A stretch of 64,000 nucleotides of DNA, from assembly GCF_009938015.1 (NCBI RefSeq), contig NZ_AP021884.1, forward strand, positions 3,226,585 through 3,290,584, written 5' to 3'. This DNA comes from Sulfuriferula plumbiphila (GTDB taxonomy: Bacteria > Pseudomonadota > Gammaproteobacteria > Burkholderiales > Sulfuriferulaceae). The notes under the pieces are model-generated. The model did not search any database. It saw only the letters and a program-made list of their open reading frames with translations, and was not told where the DNA came from. Position 1 is the first letter of the stretch. Each line of letters starts with the position of its first letter. The translations under genes and the position numbers were made by a program. This document shows, piece after piece, positions 40,843 to 51,721 of this stretch.

Positions 40843-42279
40843 TTAAGCTTTCTTGTGCTCGCCGACTGTTACAATTTTCATGGTGTTCGTGCCCCCGGAT
40901 TCGCCGATCGGTTCGCCGATGGTAAGCACAATCAAATCACCGTCCCGCACTGCACCGCGGCGGCGCAGTTCATTCTCGGCTTCAATCAGCAATTGATCGC
41001 GATCCCTGGAATCGGTCTTGAAATTTACCGGGTAGACGCCGCGGTACAAGGTAACTTTTCTACGGGTTTCCACTTCTGGTGTCAAGGCGTAGATCGGCAC
41101 GCCGGTGCTCATGCGCGACATCCACAGGCAGGTGTTCCCGGACTGGGTAAGTGCTGCAATGGCGCGCACATTGGGCAGGTGAGTGGCAGTAAAAATGGCT
41201 GCCATCGCTACCGATTCATCTTTCCGGTTGAAATTTTTGTCGAGACGGAAATTGATGAAATCACGTTCGATTTCCTTTTCTGCCTCGCAGCACACGCGAT
41301 CCATGGCAGCAATCGCCTCCACCGGATACATGCCTGCGGCAGTCTCGGCTGACAGCATCACTGCATCGGTACCGTCCAGTACCGCGTTGGCCACATCGGA
41401 AACCTCAGCGCGCGTCGGTATCGGGCTGGAAATCATGGACTCCATCATCTGTGTGGCGGTAATGACCACCTTGTTGCGCTGCCGCGCCATGCGGATCATT
41501 TTCTTTTGCAGCGCAGGCACAGCGGCATCGCCCACTTCCACGCCGAGGTCGCCACGTGCCACCATGATGGCATCGGAAGCATCGAGAATTTCTTCCAGCG
41601 CGGTAATCGCCTCGGCACGCTCGATCTTGGCTACCAGCATGCCGTGGCCGCCGGCGGCGCGGAGCAGGTTGCGTGCCAGCTGCATATCAGCAGCGGAACG
41701 CGGGAAGGAAATCGCCACATAATCGGCCTGCAGTGCCGCCGCCGTCTTGATGTCTTCGATGTCTTTTTCAGTCAGCGCGGCGGCGGACAGCCCCCCGCCC
41801 TTGCGGTTGATGCCCTTGTTGTTGGACAGCACGCCGCCTTGTACCACCTTGCAGATGATTTCCGCACCCTTGACTTCTTCAACCCACATTTCGATGCGGC
41901 CATCGTCCAGCAATAGCGTGGCGCCGCGTTCCAGATCCCTGGGCAGATCCTTGTAGTCAAGACCGACGCGTTCCTGATTGCCCAGTTCGCACGTGGCGTC
42001 GAGCACGAAACGGGCGCCGGATTGCAGCGTGATCTTGCCATCGGCGAACTTGCCGACACGGATTTTTGGGCCTTGCAGGTCAACCAGCACGCCCACGGCA
42101 CGACCCCGGGTACGCGCCAGCGAACGCACCATCTCGGCGCGGTCAATATGATCCTGCGCAATACCGTGCGAAAAGTTGAGACGCACCACGTCCACACCTG
42201 CCTCCATCATCCTGTCCAGGACTTTCGGGTCGTTGGATGAGGGGCCAAGCGTGGCGACGATTTTTGTTCTGCGTATCAT
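40843..42279 (-). CDS. pyk: Pyruvate kinase
   Basis: 478 residues, starting MIRRTKIVATLGPSS with the conserved TKIVATLGP block. The active-site segment LVAKIERAEA (Lys binding phosphoryl) and MVARGDLGVE are present, as is NKVVITATQMMESM. It makes pyruvate and ATP from phosphoenolpyruvate. It lies between pgk and fba in one direction. Confidence 0.95.
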   Translation of the reverse strand: MIRRTKIVATLGPSSNDPKVLDRMMEAGVDVVRLNFSHGIAQDHIDRAEMVRSLARTRGRAVGVLVDLQGPKIRVGKFADGKITLQSGARFVLDATCELGNQERVGLDYKDLPRDLERGATLLLDDGRIEMWVEEVKGAEIICKVVQGGVLSNNKGINRKGGGLSAAALTEKDIEDIKTAAALQADYVAISFPRSAADMQLARNLLRAAGGHGMLVAKIERAEAITALEEILDASDAIMVARGDLGVEVGDAAVPALQKKMIRMARQRNKVVITATQMMESMISSPIPTRAEVSDVANAVLDGTDAVMLSAETAAGMYPVEAIAAMDRVCCEAEKEIERDFINFRLDKNFNRKDESVAMAAIFTATHLPNVRAIAALTQSGNTCLWMSRMSTGVPIYALTPEVETRRKVTLYRGVYPVNFKTDSRDRDQLLIEAENELRRRGAVRDGDLIVLTIGEPIGESGGTNTMKIVTVGEHKKA

Positions 42280-42380
42280 GAATTTGTTTACTCTGAAAAA
42301 GACCAGCCAGAGACACGCCAGCGCGCAGAGTTTCCTGCCCGCGTAGTGGCGTCCGCAGCTAGCCAGACACCGTTAATGGA

Positions 42381-43565
42381 TTATTTGCCTGCCGCGCGTT
42401 GCTCAAGGATTTCGACAGCAGGCAATTTCTTGCCCTCCAGGAATTCCAGGAAAGCGCCGCCAGCGGTGGAGATGTAAGATACCTTGTCGTAGATATCATA
42501 TTTTTGTATCGCCGCAATCGTATCGCCGCCTCCAGCCAGGGTAAAGGCCTTGGTGCTGGCAATCGCTTCAGCAATTTTTTTTGTGCCGGCACCGAATTGG
42601 TCGAACTCGAACACACCCACCGGGCCGTTCCACACTACCGTACCGGCCTTCATGATGATATCCACCAGCTCCTGGGCGGATTTTGGACCAATGTCGAAAA
42701 TCATGTCGTCATCCGCCACCGCACCTGCATCTTTGAGCACGGCGGGTTCATTGGCGTCGAATTTCTTGCCGCACACCACGTCAACTGCGACGGGAATGGT
42801 GGCGCCACGCGCGGTCATTTTCTGCATCAGCGCCTGGGCAACGGGAACCAGATCGTCCTCGCACAGGGACTTGCCGACATTCTTTCCGGTGGCCTTGAGG
42901 AAGGTGTTGGCGATGCCGCCACCCACTACCATCTGATCCACTTTTTCGGACAGAGCTTCCAGCACGGTCAGCTTGGTGGACACCTTGGAACCACCAACAA
43001 TGGCAACCATGGGACGCGCCGGGCTGAGCAGCGCCTTGGTCAGTGCTTCCAGTTCTTCGGTAAGCAGAATGCCGGCAGCCGCCACCGGGGCGAACTTGGC
43101 GACGCCATGGGTGGATCCTTCGGCGCGGTGGGCAGTGCCGAAAGCATCCATCACGAACACGTCACACAGCTTGGCGTACTTTTGCGCAGTCTCGTCCAGG
43201 CTCTTTTTCTCGCCCTTGTTGAAGCGCACGTTTTCCAGCAGCACCAGTTCGCCTTCGGCGACATCGAAGCCGCCGTCGATCCAGTCTTTCACCAGCCGCA
43301 CCGGCTTACCCAGCTTGGCGCTCAGCACATCAGCCACTGGCTTGAGCGAATTTTCTTCGGAGTATTCACCTTCGGTCGGACGCCCAAGATGAGACGTAAC
43401 CATGACTTTTGCCCCGGCTTTGAGGCAATGTTCTATGGTGCGCATGGACGCTGTGATGCGGGCGTCGGAAGTGACCTTGCCGTCTTTGACCGGCACGTTC
43501 ATGTCGGCACGAATGAAAACACGTTTGCCTTTGAGATCAAGGTCGGTAACGCGGATAACTGCCAT
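42381..43565 (-). CDS. pgk: Phosphoglycerate kinase
   Basis: 394 residues. The N-terminal substrate block is [13 protein letters not shown] and the nucleotide site GGGDTIAAI is near the C-terminus. Serves glycolysis, gluconeogenesis and the Calvin cycle. Gap upstream and pyk downstream on the same strand. Confidence 0.96.
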   Translation of the reverse strand: MAVIRVTDLDLKGKRVFIRADMNVPVKDGKVTSDARITASMRTIEHCLKAGAKVMVTSHLGRPTEGEYSEENSLKPVADVLSAKLGKPVRLVKDWIDGGFDVAEGELVLLENVRFNKGEKKSLDETAQKYAKLCDVFVMDAFGTAHRAEGSTHGVAKFAPVAAAGILLTEELEALTKALLSPARPMVAIVGGSKVSTKLTVLEALSEKVDQMVVGGGIANTFLKATGKNVGKSLCEDDLVPVAQALMQKMTARGATIPVAVDVVCGKKFDANEPAVLKDAGAVADDDMIFDIGPKSAQELVDIIMKAGTVVWNGPVGVFEFDQFGAGTKKIAEAIASTKAFTLAGGGDTIAAIQKYDIYDKVSYISTAGGAFLEFLEGKKLPAVEILEQRAAGK

Positions 43566-43701
43566 TGTGATTCTCCAGAAAAGTAAGGTTTAAGGACTGG
43601 GAATGTCCCAGACCTTAAAGCTCACATCGTTACATGCGCAAGGGCAAGTCAATCAAACGCGATGTTACTTGCGCAGGTCATGACTTGCCGCTTGCTTTCG
43701 G

Positions 43702-44721
<1,020 letters not shown>

Positions 44722-44740
44722 CTAAGTTGAAAACAAAATC

Positions 44741-44814
44741 TTTCACCACGGAGTACACGGAGAGTACGCGGAGGGAACCCATGAAAGGTTTACTCCGTGT
44801 ACTCCGTGGTTCAA
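44741..44814. repeat. Dispersed inverted repeat, copy C
   Basis: ACCACGGAGTACACGGAG (44745-44762) is a perfect 18-bp inverted repeat of 44793-44810, with GAGTACGCGGAGG inside the loop. It fills most of the tkt-gap gap and is the most regular of the four copies. It may act as an mRNA processing or attenuation hairpin between the two genes, though that is an inference. Confidence 0.7.
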
Positions 44815-44821
44815 ATGGTTT

Positions 44822-46807
44822 TTACAGAACGCCTTTAACCGCCTTCACCACATTGTCGACGGTAAAGCCGAAGTGTTTGAACAAATCAGGTGCCGGCGCG
44901 GATTCGCCGAAGGTATCGATACCCACCACCGCGCCTTCCAGGCCGACGTATTTGCGCCAGCCGTCGCTGACACCGGCTTCCACGGCAACGCGCACGATGC
45001 CCTTGGGCAGCACGCTGGCCTGGTAGGCGGCATCCTGGCGGTCGAAGGCGCTGGTGCACGGCATGGATACCACGCGTGCGGCGATACCCTCAGCAGCCAG
45101 GGCTTCCTGCGCCTTCACTGCCAGCTCGACCTCGGAGCCGGTAGCGATCAGCACCACCTTGGCATTGGCCGCGTCTTTCAGCACGTAACCGCCCTTGGCG
45201 ATATTGGCGATGGCGGCTTCGTCACGCGGCATGAAGGCCAGGTTCTGGCGACTTAAAATCAGACTGGTGGGACCGCTGCGTTTTTGCACGCCCTGTCCCC
45301 AGGCGACAATGGTTTCCACGGTATCGCACGGACGCCACACGTCCATGTTGGGCATCATGCGCAGGGTAGCGGTCTGCTCCACCGGCTGGTGGGTAGGGCC
45401 GTCCTCGCCCAGGCCGATGGAATCGTGCGTGAATACCCAGATCACGCGCTGCTTCATCAGCGCGGCCATGCGCAGCGCGTTGCGGGCGTATTCGGAGAAC
45501 ATCAGGAAGGTGCCGCCGAACGGCAGCACGCCGCCGTGCAGCGCCATGCCGTTCATGATGGCGGACATGCCGAACTCGCGCACGCCGTAGGAAATGTAGT
45601 TGCCGGTGCTGTTGCCATGGACGTGGTGGCAGCCGGTCCAGTTGGTCAGGTTGGAACCGGTCAGATCGGCAGAACCGCCGAGAAACTCGGGCAATACCGG
45701 TGCCAGTGCATTGATGGCGATTTGCGAAGCCTTGCGCGTGGCGACGGTTTCGCCCTTGGCATTGATGGCGGCAACAGCCTGGGCCAGGTGCTCGTTCCAG
45801 TTGGCTGGCAGATCACCGGCCATGCGGCGCTTGAATTCGGCTGCTTCAGCCGGGAAGGCTGCAGCGTATTCGGCGAATTTGTTGTTCCACAGTCTTTCCA
45901 GGCCTTCGCCCTTGGTCCTGGCATCCCAACCTTCGTATATGTCGGCAGGGATTTCAAACGCCGGGTGATCCCAGCCAATATGCTTGCGCGTATCGATAAT
46001 TTCCTGCGCGCCCAGTGCGGCACCGTGCACATCGTGGGTGCCTTCCTTATTGGGGGAGCCTTTACCGATAATGGTTTTGCAGCAGATCATGGTGGGCTTG
46101 TCGGTCACTGCCTTGGCAGCCTGAACGGCGGCCTCGACAGCAACCGCGTCGTGCCCATCCACACCGGCGATCACATGCCAGCCGTATGCCTCAAAACGCT
46201 TGGGGGTATCGTCGGTGAACCAGCCCTCGACGTGGCCATCAATCGAGATACCGTTATCATCCCAGAACGCAATCAGCTTGCCCAAACCCCAGGTTCCGGC
46301 CAGCGCGCAGGCTTCGTGGGAAATGCCTTCCATCAGGCAGCCGTCGCCGAGGAACACATAGGTATGGTGATTGACGATCTCGTGGCCAGGCTTGTTGAAT
46401 TCGGCAGCCAGCAGCTTTTCCGTCATCGCCATGCCCACTGCATTGGTGATGCCCTGACCCAACGGGCCAGTGGTGGTTTCCACGCCGGGGGTGTAGCCAT
46501 ACTCCGGATGACCCGGGGTTCTGGAGTGCAGCTGACGGAAGCGCTTGAGTTCGTCCATCGGCAGGTCATAGCCAGTCAGATGCAGCAGCGCATACAGCAG
46601 CATCGAGCCGTGGCCGTTGGACAGCACGAAGCGGTCACGATCAGGCCAATGGGGGTTGGCCGGATTGTGCCGCAGGTGGTGGTTCCACACCACTTCGGCG
46701 ATTTCCGCCATACCCATGGGCGCGCCGGGGTGGCCGGACTTGGCCTGTTCCACCGCGTCCATGGCCAGCGCCCGGATAGCGTTTGCGAGATCGGTACGAG
46801 TTGCCAT
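44822..46807 (-). CDS. tkt: Transketolase
   Basis: 661 residues from [32 protein letters not shown]. The thiamine-pyrophosphate motif [32 protein letters not shown] is intact, with [17 protein letters not shown] in the pyrimidine-binding domain. It exchanges two-carbon units in the pentose phosphate and Calvin cycles. The ATG at 46807 follows AAGGAAG. It heads the tkt-gap-pgk-pyk-fba cluster. Confidence 0.96.
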   Translation of the reverse strand: MATRTDLANAIRALAMDAVEQAKSGHPGAPMGMAEIAEVVWNHHLRHNPANPHWPDRDRFVLSNGHGSMLLYALLHLTGYDLPMDELKRFRQLHSRTPGHPEYGYTPGVETTTGPLGQGITNAVGMAMTEKLLAAEFNKPGHEIVNHHTYVFLGDGCLMEGISHEACALAGTWGLGKLIAFWDDNGISIDGHVEGWFTDDTPKRFEAYGWHVIAGVDGHDAVAVEAAVQAAKAVTDKPTMICCKTIIGKGSPNKEGTHDVHGAALGAQEIIDTRKHIGWDHPAFEIPADIYEGWDARTKGEGLERLWNNKFAEYAAAFPAEAAEFKRRMAGDLPANWNEHLAQAVAAINAKGETVATRKASQIAINALAPVLPEFLGGSADLTGSNLTNWTGCHHVHGNSTGNYISYGVREFGMSAIMNGMALHGGVLPFGGTFLMFSEYARNALRMAALMKQRVIWVFTHDSIGLGEDGPTHQPVEQTATLRMMPNMDVWRPCDTVETIVAWGQGVQKRSGPTSLILSRQNLAFMPRDEAAIANIAKGGYVLKDAANAKVVLIATGSEVELAVKAQEALAAEGIAARVVSMPCTSAFDRQDAAYQASVLPKGIVRVAVEAGVSDGWRKYVGLEGAVVGIDTFGESAPAPDLFKHFGFTVDNVVKAVKGVL

Positions 46808-47158
46808 TGCTTCTTCCTTGGTTGATAAAAATACGTTTAATGCTGCCAAAACGCACCCTCAGGCTTGCAACCGGCATACCCGGAGAGGGAACGTACAGAA
46901 TATTTGCAACCAGCGGTTTGCCCGCAGGCTCGATAATTCAAATGTCTAAGCGGCACAGCATCGCTGCTTCACATCAAAAAATGCAGTGAAAGTTCTTGAT
47001 TATGGCCGAGCCGGCCAATTTGGGCAAGCGCGGCAAGCGCCTGAATTGGCGGGGAAAGCCGTGGCTTTATGGCGGGAAATGCCCGGTTTTTAAGGCGCCG
47101 TGCTGGGTTTTTCAAATCGTCCTGGCGATAATCAAAGTTTTTAATTGGTGTGTCCTGT
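46808..47158. other. Intergenic region upstream of tkt
   Basis: A 351-bp stretch without a convincing gene. It contains inverted-repeat pieces, such as the AATTGGC/GCCAATT pair spanning about 47018-47051 and AAAGCCGTGGCTTT near 47056. It is the likely promoter and leader region of tkt, but no clear -35/-10 or LysR-type site could be fixed by eye. Confidence 0.4.
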
Positions 47159-47944
47159 TCATTTATCCGCCGCGCGTATCCAGGCTTTCCATTCCGCAAA
47201 CAAATCGACACCCAGTGCCGCCACCACCGGGCGCTCCCACAGGTTATCCGCCCAGAAATCGTCGCAGGCCAGGGTACACATTTGTCCGCCCGCCTCTTCC
47301 ATAATCAGGCAGCCGGCAGCGTAGTCCCAGAGTTTTTGCCCGCCATGCAAATAAACATCGAATCGCCCTGCTGCGGTGTAACACCAATCCAGCGTACTGG
47401 CGCCGAAGTTGCGTTGCGAGCTGAAGGGGGGATGCAACACCACCTGCATCGCGATGGCGTCGCTGATGCGCTTTAATTCGACCCCGGCCAGACTGTGGCG
47501 CAAGTCGGGCGAACGGGTCCTGATCGGCAGCGGTTCGCCATTCAAAAAAGCGCCGTGGCCTTTTTCAGCGTAAAACATCTCGTCGGCTACCGGGTCGTAA
47601 ATCACGCCCATGACACTACGCCCGGCCTTCATCAGCGCCACGGATACAGCGAAATACGGCACCCCATTGACGAAATTGGAGGTACCATCGATGGGGTCGA
47701 TACACCACAGCCCGTCAGTCCCCACCGCCCACTGCCGGTGCTGCTCGGCCTCAGTCATTTCCTCGCCCAGCACCGGGTACGCAGCGATGCGGGTCAGCTC
47801 ACGCACCAGCGCCACCTGACACGACAGGTCTGCCTCGGTACACAAACTGCCGTCCGCCTTGCGACTGTGGGCAACTTTCAGATAGCGCGGCATCACCTCG
47901 GCCAGGGCGACGCGCCTGACAACCTCAATGACGGATTGCAGCAC
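47159..47944 (-). CDS. Inositol monophosphatase family protein
   Basis: About 261 residues with a GTG start after AGGATAAC. Metal-binding motifs are GEEM, WCIDPIDGTSNFVNG and LWDYAAGCLIMEEAGG, the three signatures of the Mg-dependent phosphatase family. Substrates in the family include inositol phosphate, histidinol phosphate, PAP and fructose bisphosphate; the sequence does not settle which. Its neighbourhood of carbon genes leaves a sugar-phosphate role open. Longer in-frame starts lie inside the repeat at 47976 and were rejected. Confidence 0.85.
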   Translation of the reverse strand: MLQSVIEVVRRVALAEVMPRYLKVAHSRKADGSLCTEADLSCQVALVRELTRIAAYPVLGEEMTEAEQHRQWAVGTDGLWCIDPIDGTSNFVNGVPYFAVSVALMKAGRSVMGVIYDPVADEMFYAEKGHGAFLNGEPLPIRTRSPDLRHSLAGVELKRISDAIAMQVVLHPPFSSQRNFGASTLDWCYTAAGRFDVYLHGGQKLWDYAAGCLIMEEAGGQMCTLACDDFWADNLWERPVVAALGVDLFAEWKAWIRAADK

Positions 47945-47975
47945 GACTGTTATCCTAAAAAACGGTTGCTTATTG

Positions 47976-48130
47976 AACCACGGGGACACGAGGAGAGCAG
48001 GGTCCGCAGGGATGGGCGACCTGTCTCGCAAAACCAAAGACTTCAGAACTCACCACTCTCACCCGGCTCACCCGGGATTTTACCCCGTATTCTCCGTGTT
48101 CCCCGCAGTTAATCGCTTTTTTCAGATTTA
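47976..48130. repeat. Dispersed inverted repeat, copy D
   Basis: Left arm AACCACGGGGACACGAGGAG, right arm CCCCGTATTCTCCGTGTTCC and CCGCAGTTAATCGC, degenerate but the same family. The tail GCTTTTTTCAGATTTATGC runs to 48132 and includes the stop codon of the thioredoxin-family gene (TAA, read from the minus strand at 48128-48130). The loop between the arms is longer than in the other copies. Confidence 0.55.
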
Positions 48131-48688
48131 TGCCGTCCTCCACTTGATCGAGCAGCCCATGCCGGGAATCTGCTCCAGCGGGCCTTTTTGTGTCTGTGCC
48201 ACTTGTACCATGGCTTCGAACAAGTCACGACGCACGCCCTCCGGGGCGGTTTCCTTGCGCGAAGCGTCGAAGCGTCCACGATACTGCAACTCAAAGCCAC
48301 GATTGAATCCAAAGAAATCCGGTGTACACACTGCGTCGTAAGCGCGTGCTACAGCCTGGCTTGCGTCGTACACATAAGGAAAGGGAAAGTCGAACTCGGC
48401 AGCGACCCGTTGCATGTTGGCGAAGCTGTCTTCCGCGTAGTCCGCCGGATCGTTGGACATGATGGCAATGCTGTTAATGCCGTAACGATCGCGCAGCTCA
48501 CGGCAATCCCGCACGAGACGCGGGCGGATGGCCTGCACGTAGGGACAGTGGTTGCAGATGAACATCACCACCAGACCATGTTCGCCCATTACCGATTGCA
48601 GGGTGTAACGCTTGCCGTCCACGCCGGGCAGATCGAAATCCGGGGCTTTCCAGCCAAAATTGCAGACGGGGGTTTGCAGGCTGACCAT
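48128..48688 (-). CDS. Thioredoxin-family protein (AhpC/TSA-like)
   Basis: 186 residues from MVSLQTPVCNFGWKAPDF. A CxxC-type motif is in VVMFICNHCPYVQAIRP, followed by GINSIAIMSNDPADYAEDSFANMQRVAAEFDFPFPYVYD. This is the group of thioredoxin-fold proteins often called redoxin or AhpC/TSA family in betaproteobacteria; the partner is unknown. ATG at 48688 follows GGAG by about nine bases. The last codons and stop fall in a repeat tail. Confidence 0.85.
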   Translation of the reverse strand: MVSLQTPVCNFGWKAPDFDLPGVDGKRYTLQSVMGEHGLVVMFICNHCPYVQAIRPRLVRDCRELRDRYGINSIAIMSNDPADYAEDSFANMQRVAAEFDFPFPYVYDASQAVARAYDAVCTPDFFGFNRGFELQYRGRFDASRKETAPEGVRRDLFEAMVQVAQTQKGPLEQIPGMGCSIKWRTA

Positions 48689-48757
48689 TTGCTTCAACTC
48701 CAATTACAATGCGATGCGCATTATCATATCACGCACCTCAGCCCTCTTTTAGCCGCC

Positions 48758-49483
48758 ATGCCACGCTTTTACCTGCCCGACACTCTTGCCCCGGATACCC
48801 TCATCACCTTGCCGGACGCCTGCGCGCACCACGCTGCACGGGTATTGCGCCTGACTGCAGGCGACGCGGTAACGTTGTTCAACGGCCAGGGTGGCGAGTG
48901 GGCGGGCAATATCCACCACATCGGCAAGCGCGAGGTGGAAGTGCACGTGGATGCGCGGCAAGACGTGGAACGCGAAACACCGCTGCGCGTCACGCTGGCG
49001 CAAGGCGTTTCCAGCGGCGAGCGCATGGACTACACCCTGCAAAAAGCGGTGGAACTGGGTGTACACGCGATCCAGCCGGTTGCCTGCGCGCGCAGCGTGG
49101 TGAAACTGTCGGGCGAGCGTGCCGACAAGCGCCGCAACCATTGGCAAAACCTGGTGATTGCCGCCTGTGAACAATGCGCCCGCAACCGTGTGCCGGAGGT
49201 GTCCGATATTGCCCCCTTGCCGGTCTGGCTGGCACAGTCCGCCACGGCGCCGCTCAAGCTGATGTTCGCGCCGGATGCGCAACACACCCTGCATACCCTG
49301 CCCCGGCCCGGCGGCGACGTTACCATGCTGGCGGGGCCGGAAGGCGGCTTTGCCGCGGATGAATACAGCGCGGCGCTCACTGCCGGGTTCATCCCGATCC
49401 GGCTGGGGCCGCGTGTGCTGCGCACCGAAACTGCCGCGCTGGCGGCACTCGCCGCAATGCAAACCCTGTGGGGAGACCTGTAA
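48758..49483 (+). CDS. rsmE: 16S rRNA (uracil-1498-N3)-methyltransferase
   Basis: 241 residues, SPOUT fold. An N-terminal PUA-like segment (MPRFYLPDTLAPDTL) precedes LAQGVSSGERMDYTLQKAVELGVHAIQPV, AGPEGGFAADEYSA and LGPRVLRTETAALAAL, the trefoil-knot blocks of RsmE. It methylates U1498 of 16S rRNA using S-adenosylmethionine. Divergent from the thioredoxin-family gene. Confidence 0.94.
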   Translation: MPRFYLPDTLAPDTLITLPDACAHHAARVLRLTAGDAVTLFNGQGGEWAGNIHHIGKREVEVHVDARQDVERETPLRVTLAQGVSSGERMDYTLQKAVELGVHAIQPVACARSVVKLSGERADKRRNHWQNLVIAACEQCARNRVPEVSDIAPLPVWLAQSATAPLKLMFAPDAQHTLHTLPRPGGDVTMLAGPEGGFAADEYSAALTAGFIPIRLGPRVLRTETAALAALAAMQTLWGDL

Positions 49484-49546
49484 CGCGCCCGCGGAATTTG
49501 TTATACACTTCAAGCACATCCAATCCAAATCCAACAACAGGACCGT

Positions 49547-50866
49547 ATGCCTGCCTCTCCACCCTCCGCCTTCGTCCACTGGTTCCGCGCTGCCGCGCCC
49601 TATATCCACGCCTTTCGCGGCAAGACTTTTGTTATCGCCTTTGGCGGCGAAGTGCTCAGCGACGGTCAGTTCACCCGCCTGGCGCACGATCTCAACCTGC
49701 TCAACAGCCTGGGCGTACGCCTGGTGCTGGTGCACGGAGTACGCCCGCAAGTAGAAGAGCACCTGACCCAGCGCAACGCGGTGATCCGTTACGCCGACGG
49801 CCTGCGCGTCACCGACGATGCGGCGCTGGCCTGCGTCAAGGAAGCGGTAGGCGAAGTGCGGGTGGAAATCGAGGCGCTGCTGTCGATGGGGCTGCCCAAC
49901 AGCCCGATGGCCAACGCCGACATCCGCGTGGCAAGCGGCAATTTCGTCACCGCCCGGCCGCTGGGCGTGCGCGGCGGGGTGGATCTGCTGCACACCGGCG
50001 AGGTGCGCAAGATCAACGCCGCCGCCATCCGCCAGCGCCTGGAAGACAACGACATCGTGCTGCTGTCGCCGCTCGGTTATTCGCCCACCGGCGAAATATT
50101 CAACCTGTCGCTGGAGGACGTGGCCACCAACGCCGCTCTGGCGCTGGGTGCGGACAAGCTGATTTTCCTGATGGAAACCGAAGGTGTGCAGAACGCTCGG
50201 GGTGGCCTGCTACGCGTGCTCACCGTGCCGGAGGCGGAAAAGATCGCGGCCGGCAAACGGCCCTTGCCCGAGGACGTGGGTTTTTACCTGCCTTGCGCCA
50301 TCACCGCCAGCAAGCACGGCGTCAGCCGCGTCCATCTGATCAGTCGCCACGTCGACGGCGCGCTGCTGTCGGAGCTGTTCACCCACGCCGGCATCGGTAC
50401 CATGCTCACCCCGGCACGGCTGGAAACCCTGCGCCCGGCCGGCATAGACGATGTCGGCGGCATCCTGCAACTGATCCGGCCGCTTGAAGAGGACGGCATG
50501 CTGGTACGGCGCTCGCGCGAACGGCTGGAAATGGAAATCGAACGCTTCATCGTGCTGGAACACGACGGCATACTGATTGGTTGCGCCGCGCTCTACCCGT
50601 TTGCCGACGAGCGCGCCGGCGAGCTGGCTTGCCTGGCGGTACATGTCGATTACCGCGGCAATGCCCGTGGCGACGCGCTGCTGGAAGCCGCCGAAAAAAA
50701 GGCGCGCGCGCTGAAACTGAAACGCCTGTTCGTGCTCACCACGCGTACCGCGCACTGGTTCATCGAGCGCGGCTTCAAAGAAGCCAATGTCACTGAGCTG
50801 CCCACCCGGAAGCAGGCGCTGTATAACTACCAGCGCCGCTCCAAAGTGTTCGTCAAACCGATATAA
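49547..50866 (+). CDS. argA: N-acetylglutamate synthase
   Basis: 439 residues. An amino-acid-kinase-like N-terminal domain (FVIAFGGEVLSDG, LVLVHGVRPQ) is joined to a C-terminal GNAT acetyltransferase (AALYPFADERAGELACLAVHVDYRGNARGDALLE). Bacterial ArgA of this layout makes N-acetylglutamate, the first arginine step, and is inhibited by arginine through the N-terminal domain. It is followed after nine bases by the PhnD-like gene. Confidence 0.94.
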   Translation: MPASPPSAFVHWFRAAAPYIHAFRGKTFVIAFGGEVLSDGQFTRLAHDLNLLNSLGVRLVLVHGVRPQVEEHLTQRNAVIRYADGLRVTDDAALACVKEAVGEVRVEIEALLSMGLPNSPMANADIRVASGNFVTARPLGVRGGVDLLHTGEVRKINAAAIRQRLEDNDIVLLSPLGYSPTGEIFNLSLEDVATNAALALGADKLIFLMETEGVQNARGGLLRVLTVPEAEKIAAGKRPLPEDVGFYLPCAITASKHGVSRVHLISRHVDGALLSELFTHAGIGTMLTPARLETLRPAGIDDVGGILQLIRPLEEDGMLVRRSRERLEMEIERFIVLEHDGILIGCAALYPFADERAGELACLAVHVDYRGNARGDALLEAAEKKARALKLKRLFVLTTRTAHWFIERGFKEANVTELPTRKQALYNYQRRSKVFVKPI

Positions 50867-50875
50867 TCCGGCGCG

Positions 50876-51721
50876 ATGAACCCGACGCGACGCCAGCTAT
50901 GCGCCCTGATACTATGTTGCAGCCTGCCGCTTGGCGCCCACGCGGCGACCACACCGCTCGTCATCGGACTGTTTCCCAACCTGTCGCCCCAGCGCCAATT
51001 CCGGCTGTATCAGCTCCTCGCCGATTATCTGCAGCAGCGACTCGCACGACCGGTACAACTCTATACGGCAAAAACCCCCCGCGCCTTCATTGAAGCCACC
51101 CAACGCGGCAGCTTCGATATCGTGCTGACCCCACCGCACCTGGCATGGCTGGCCGAACACGAAGCCGGCTATCGACCACTGGCCACTTATGCCAGCTCCA
51201 TCCGCGGCTTGCTGGTGGTGGCTGCGTCGTCCGGACTGCACACCGCCGCCGAATTGAGGGGCCGCGATATCGCCATCCCCGATCCCCTGGCATTCGTAAC
51301 GATCCTGGGGGTAGCCTATTTGCAAGAGGCCGGCCTGCGCCGTGATATAGACTACCGCTTTCTGAACCGGGGCACCCACAACAATGCGGCCCTGGCCGTG
51401 ATCAACGGCGAGGTTCCGGCAGCCATAATAAACGTCCTGTTTTTCAATCAGCTGCCGGAAGCAGCGCGGGGCAAGCTGCGCATCATCGGGGCAACCACTG
51501 CGGTAAAAAGCTTTTTTTTCATGGCTAATTCCCGCCTCTCCCCAGCCACAGCCGGGGCGGTGCAGGACGCCTTGCTGAGCTTCGGCGCCACCCCGCAGGG
51601 GCGCCTGTTCCTTGACCATAACCACTTCGGACGCATCCTCCCCGCAAACTCGCACAGCCTGGCAGCGATGGCACGCTACGGGGCGGAAACGCAGCGCCTG
51701 ATGAAAGAATCCTCCCCATGA
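50876..51721 (+). CDS. PhnD-like periplasmic binding protein
   Basis: 281 residues. A signal peptide (LCALILCCSLPLGAHAA) leads to a type II periplasmic binding domain of the PhnD/phosphate-phosphonate group: PLVIGLFPNLSPQRQFRLYQLLADYLQQRL and FDIVLTPPHLAWLAEHEAGYRPLA. No ABC permease or ATPase is adjacent. The stop overlaps the start of a membrane GGDEF-EAL gene by four bases, so I infer that the protein senses a ligand for that enzyme rather than for transport. Ligand unknown. Confidence 0.85.
   Translation: MNPTRRQLCALILCCSLPLGAHAATTPLVIGLFPNLSPQRQFRLYQLLADYLQQRLARPVQLYTAKTPRAFIEATQRGSFDIVLTPPHLAWLAEHEAGYRPLATYASSIRGLLVVAASSGLHTAAELRGRDIAIPDPLAFVTILGVAYLQEAGLRRDIDYRFLNRGTHNNAALAVINGEVPAAIINVLFFNQLPEAARGKLRIIGATTAVKSFFFMANSRLSPATAGAVQDALLSFGATPQGRLFLDHNHFGRILPANSHSLAAMARYGAETQRLMKESSP

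Noticed and set aside
45284-46825. 513-codon open frame antisense to tkt
   Set aside because: Shadow of transketolase; no family features.
46969-47304. Short frames on both strands between tkt and the IMPase gene
   Set aside because: Overlap each other and the IMPase gene, lack Shine-Dalgarno sites and resemble no protein.
47945-48037. Longer N-terminus of the IMPase-family protein
   Set aside because: Extension lies in repeat copy D; GTG at 47944 follows AGGATAAC and fits family length.
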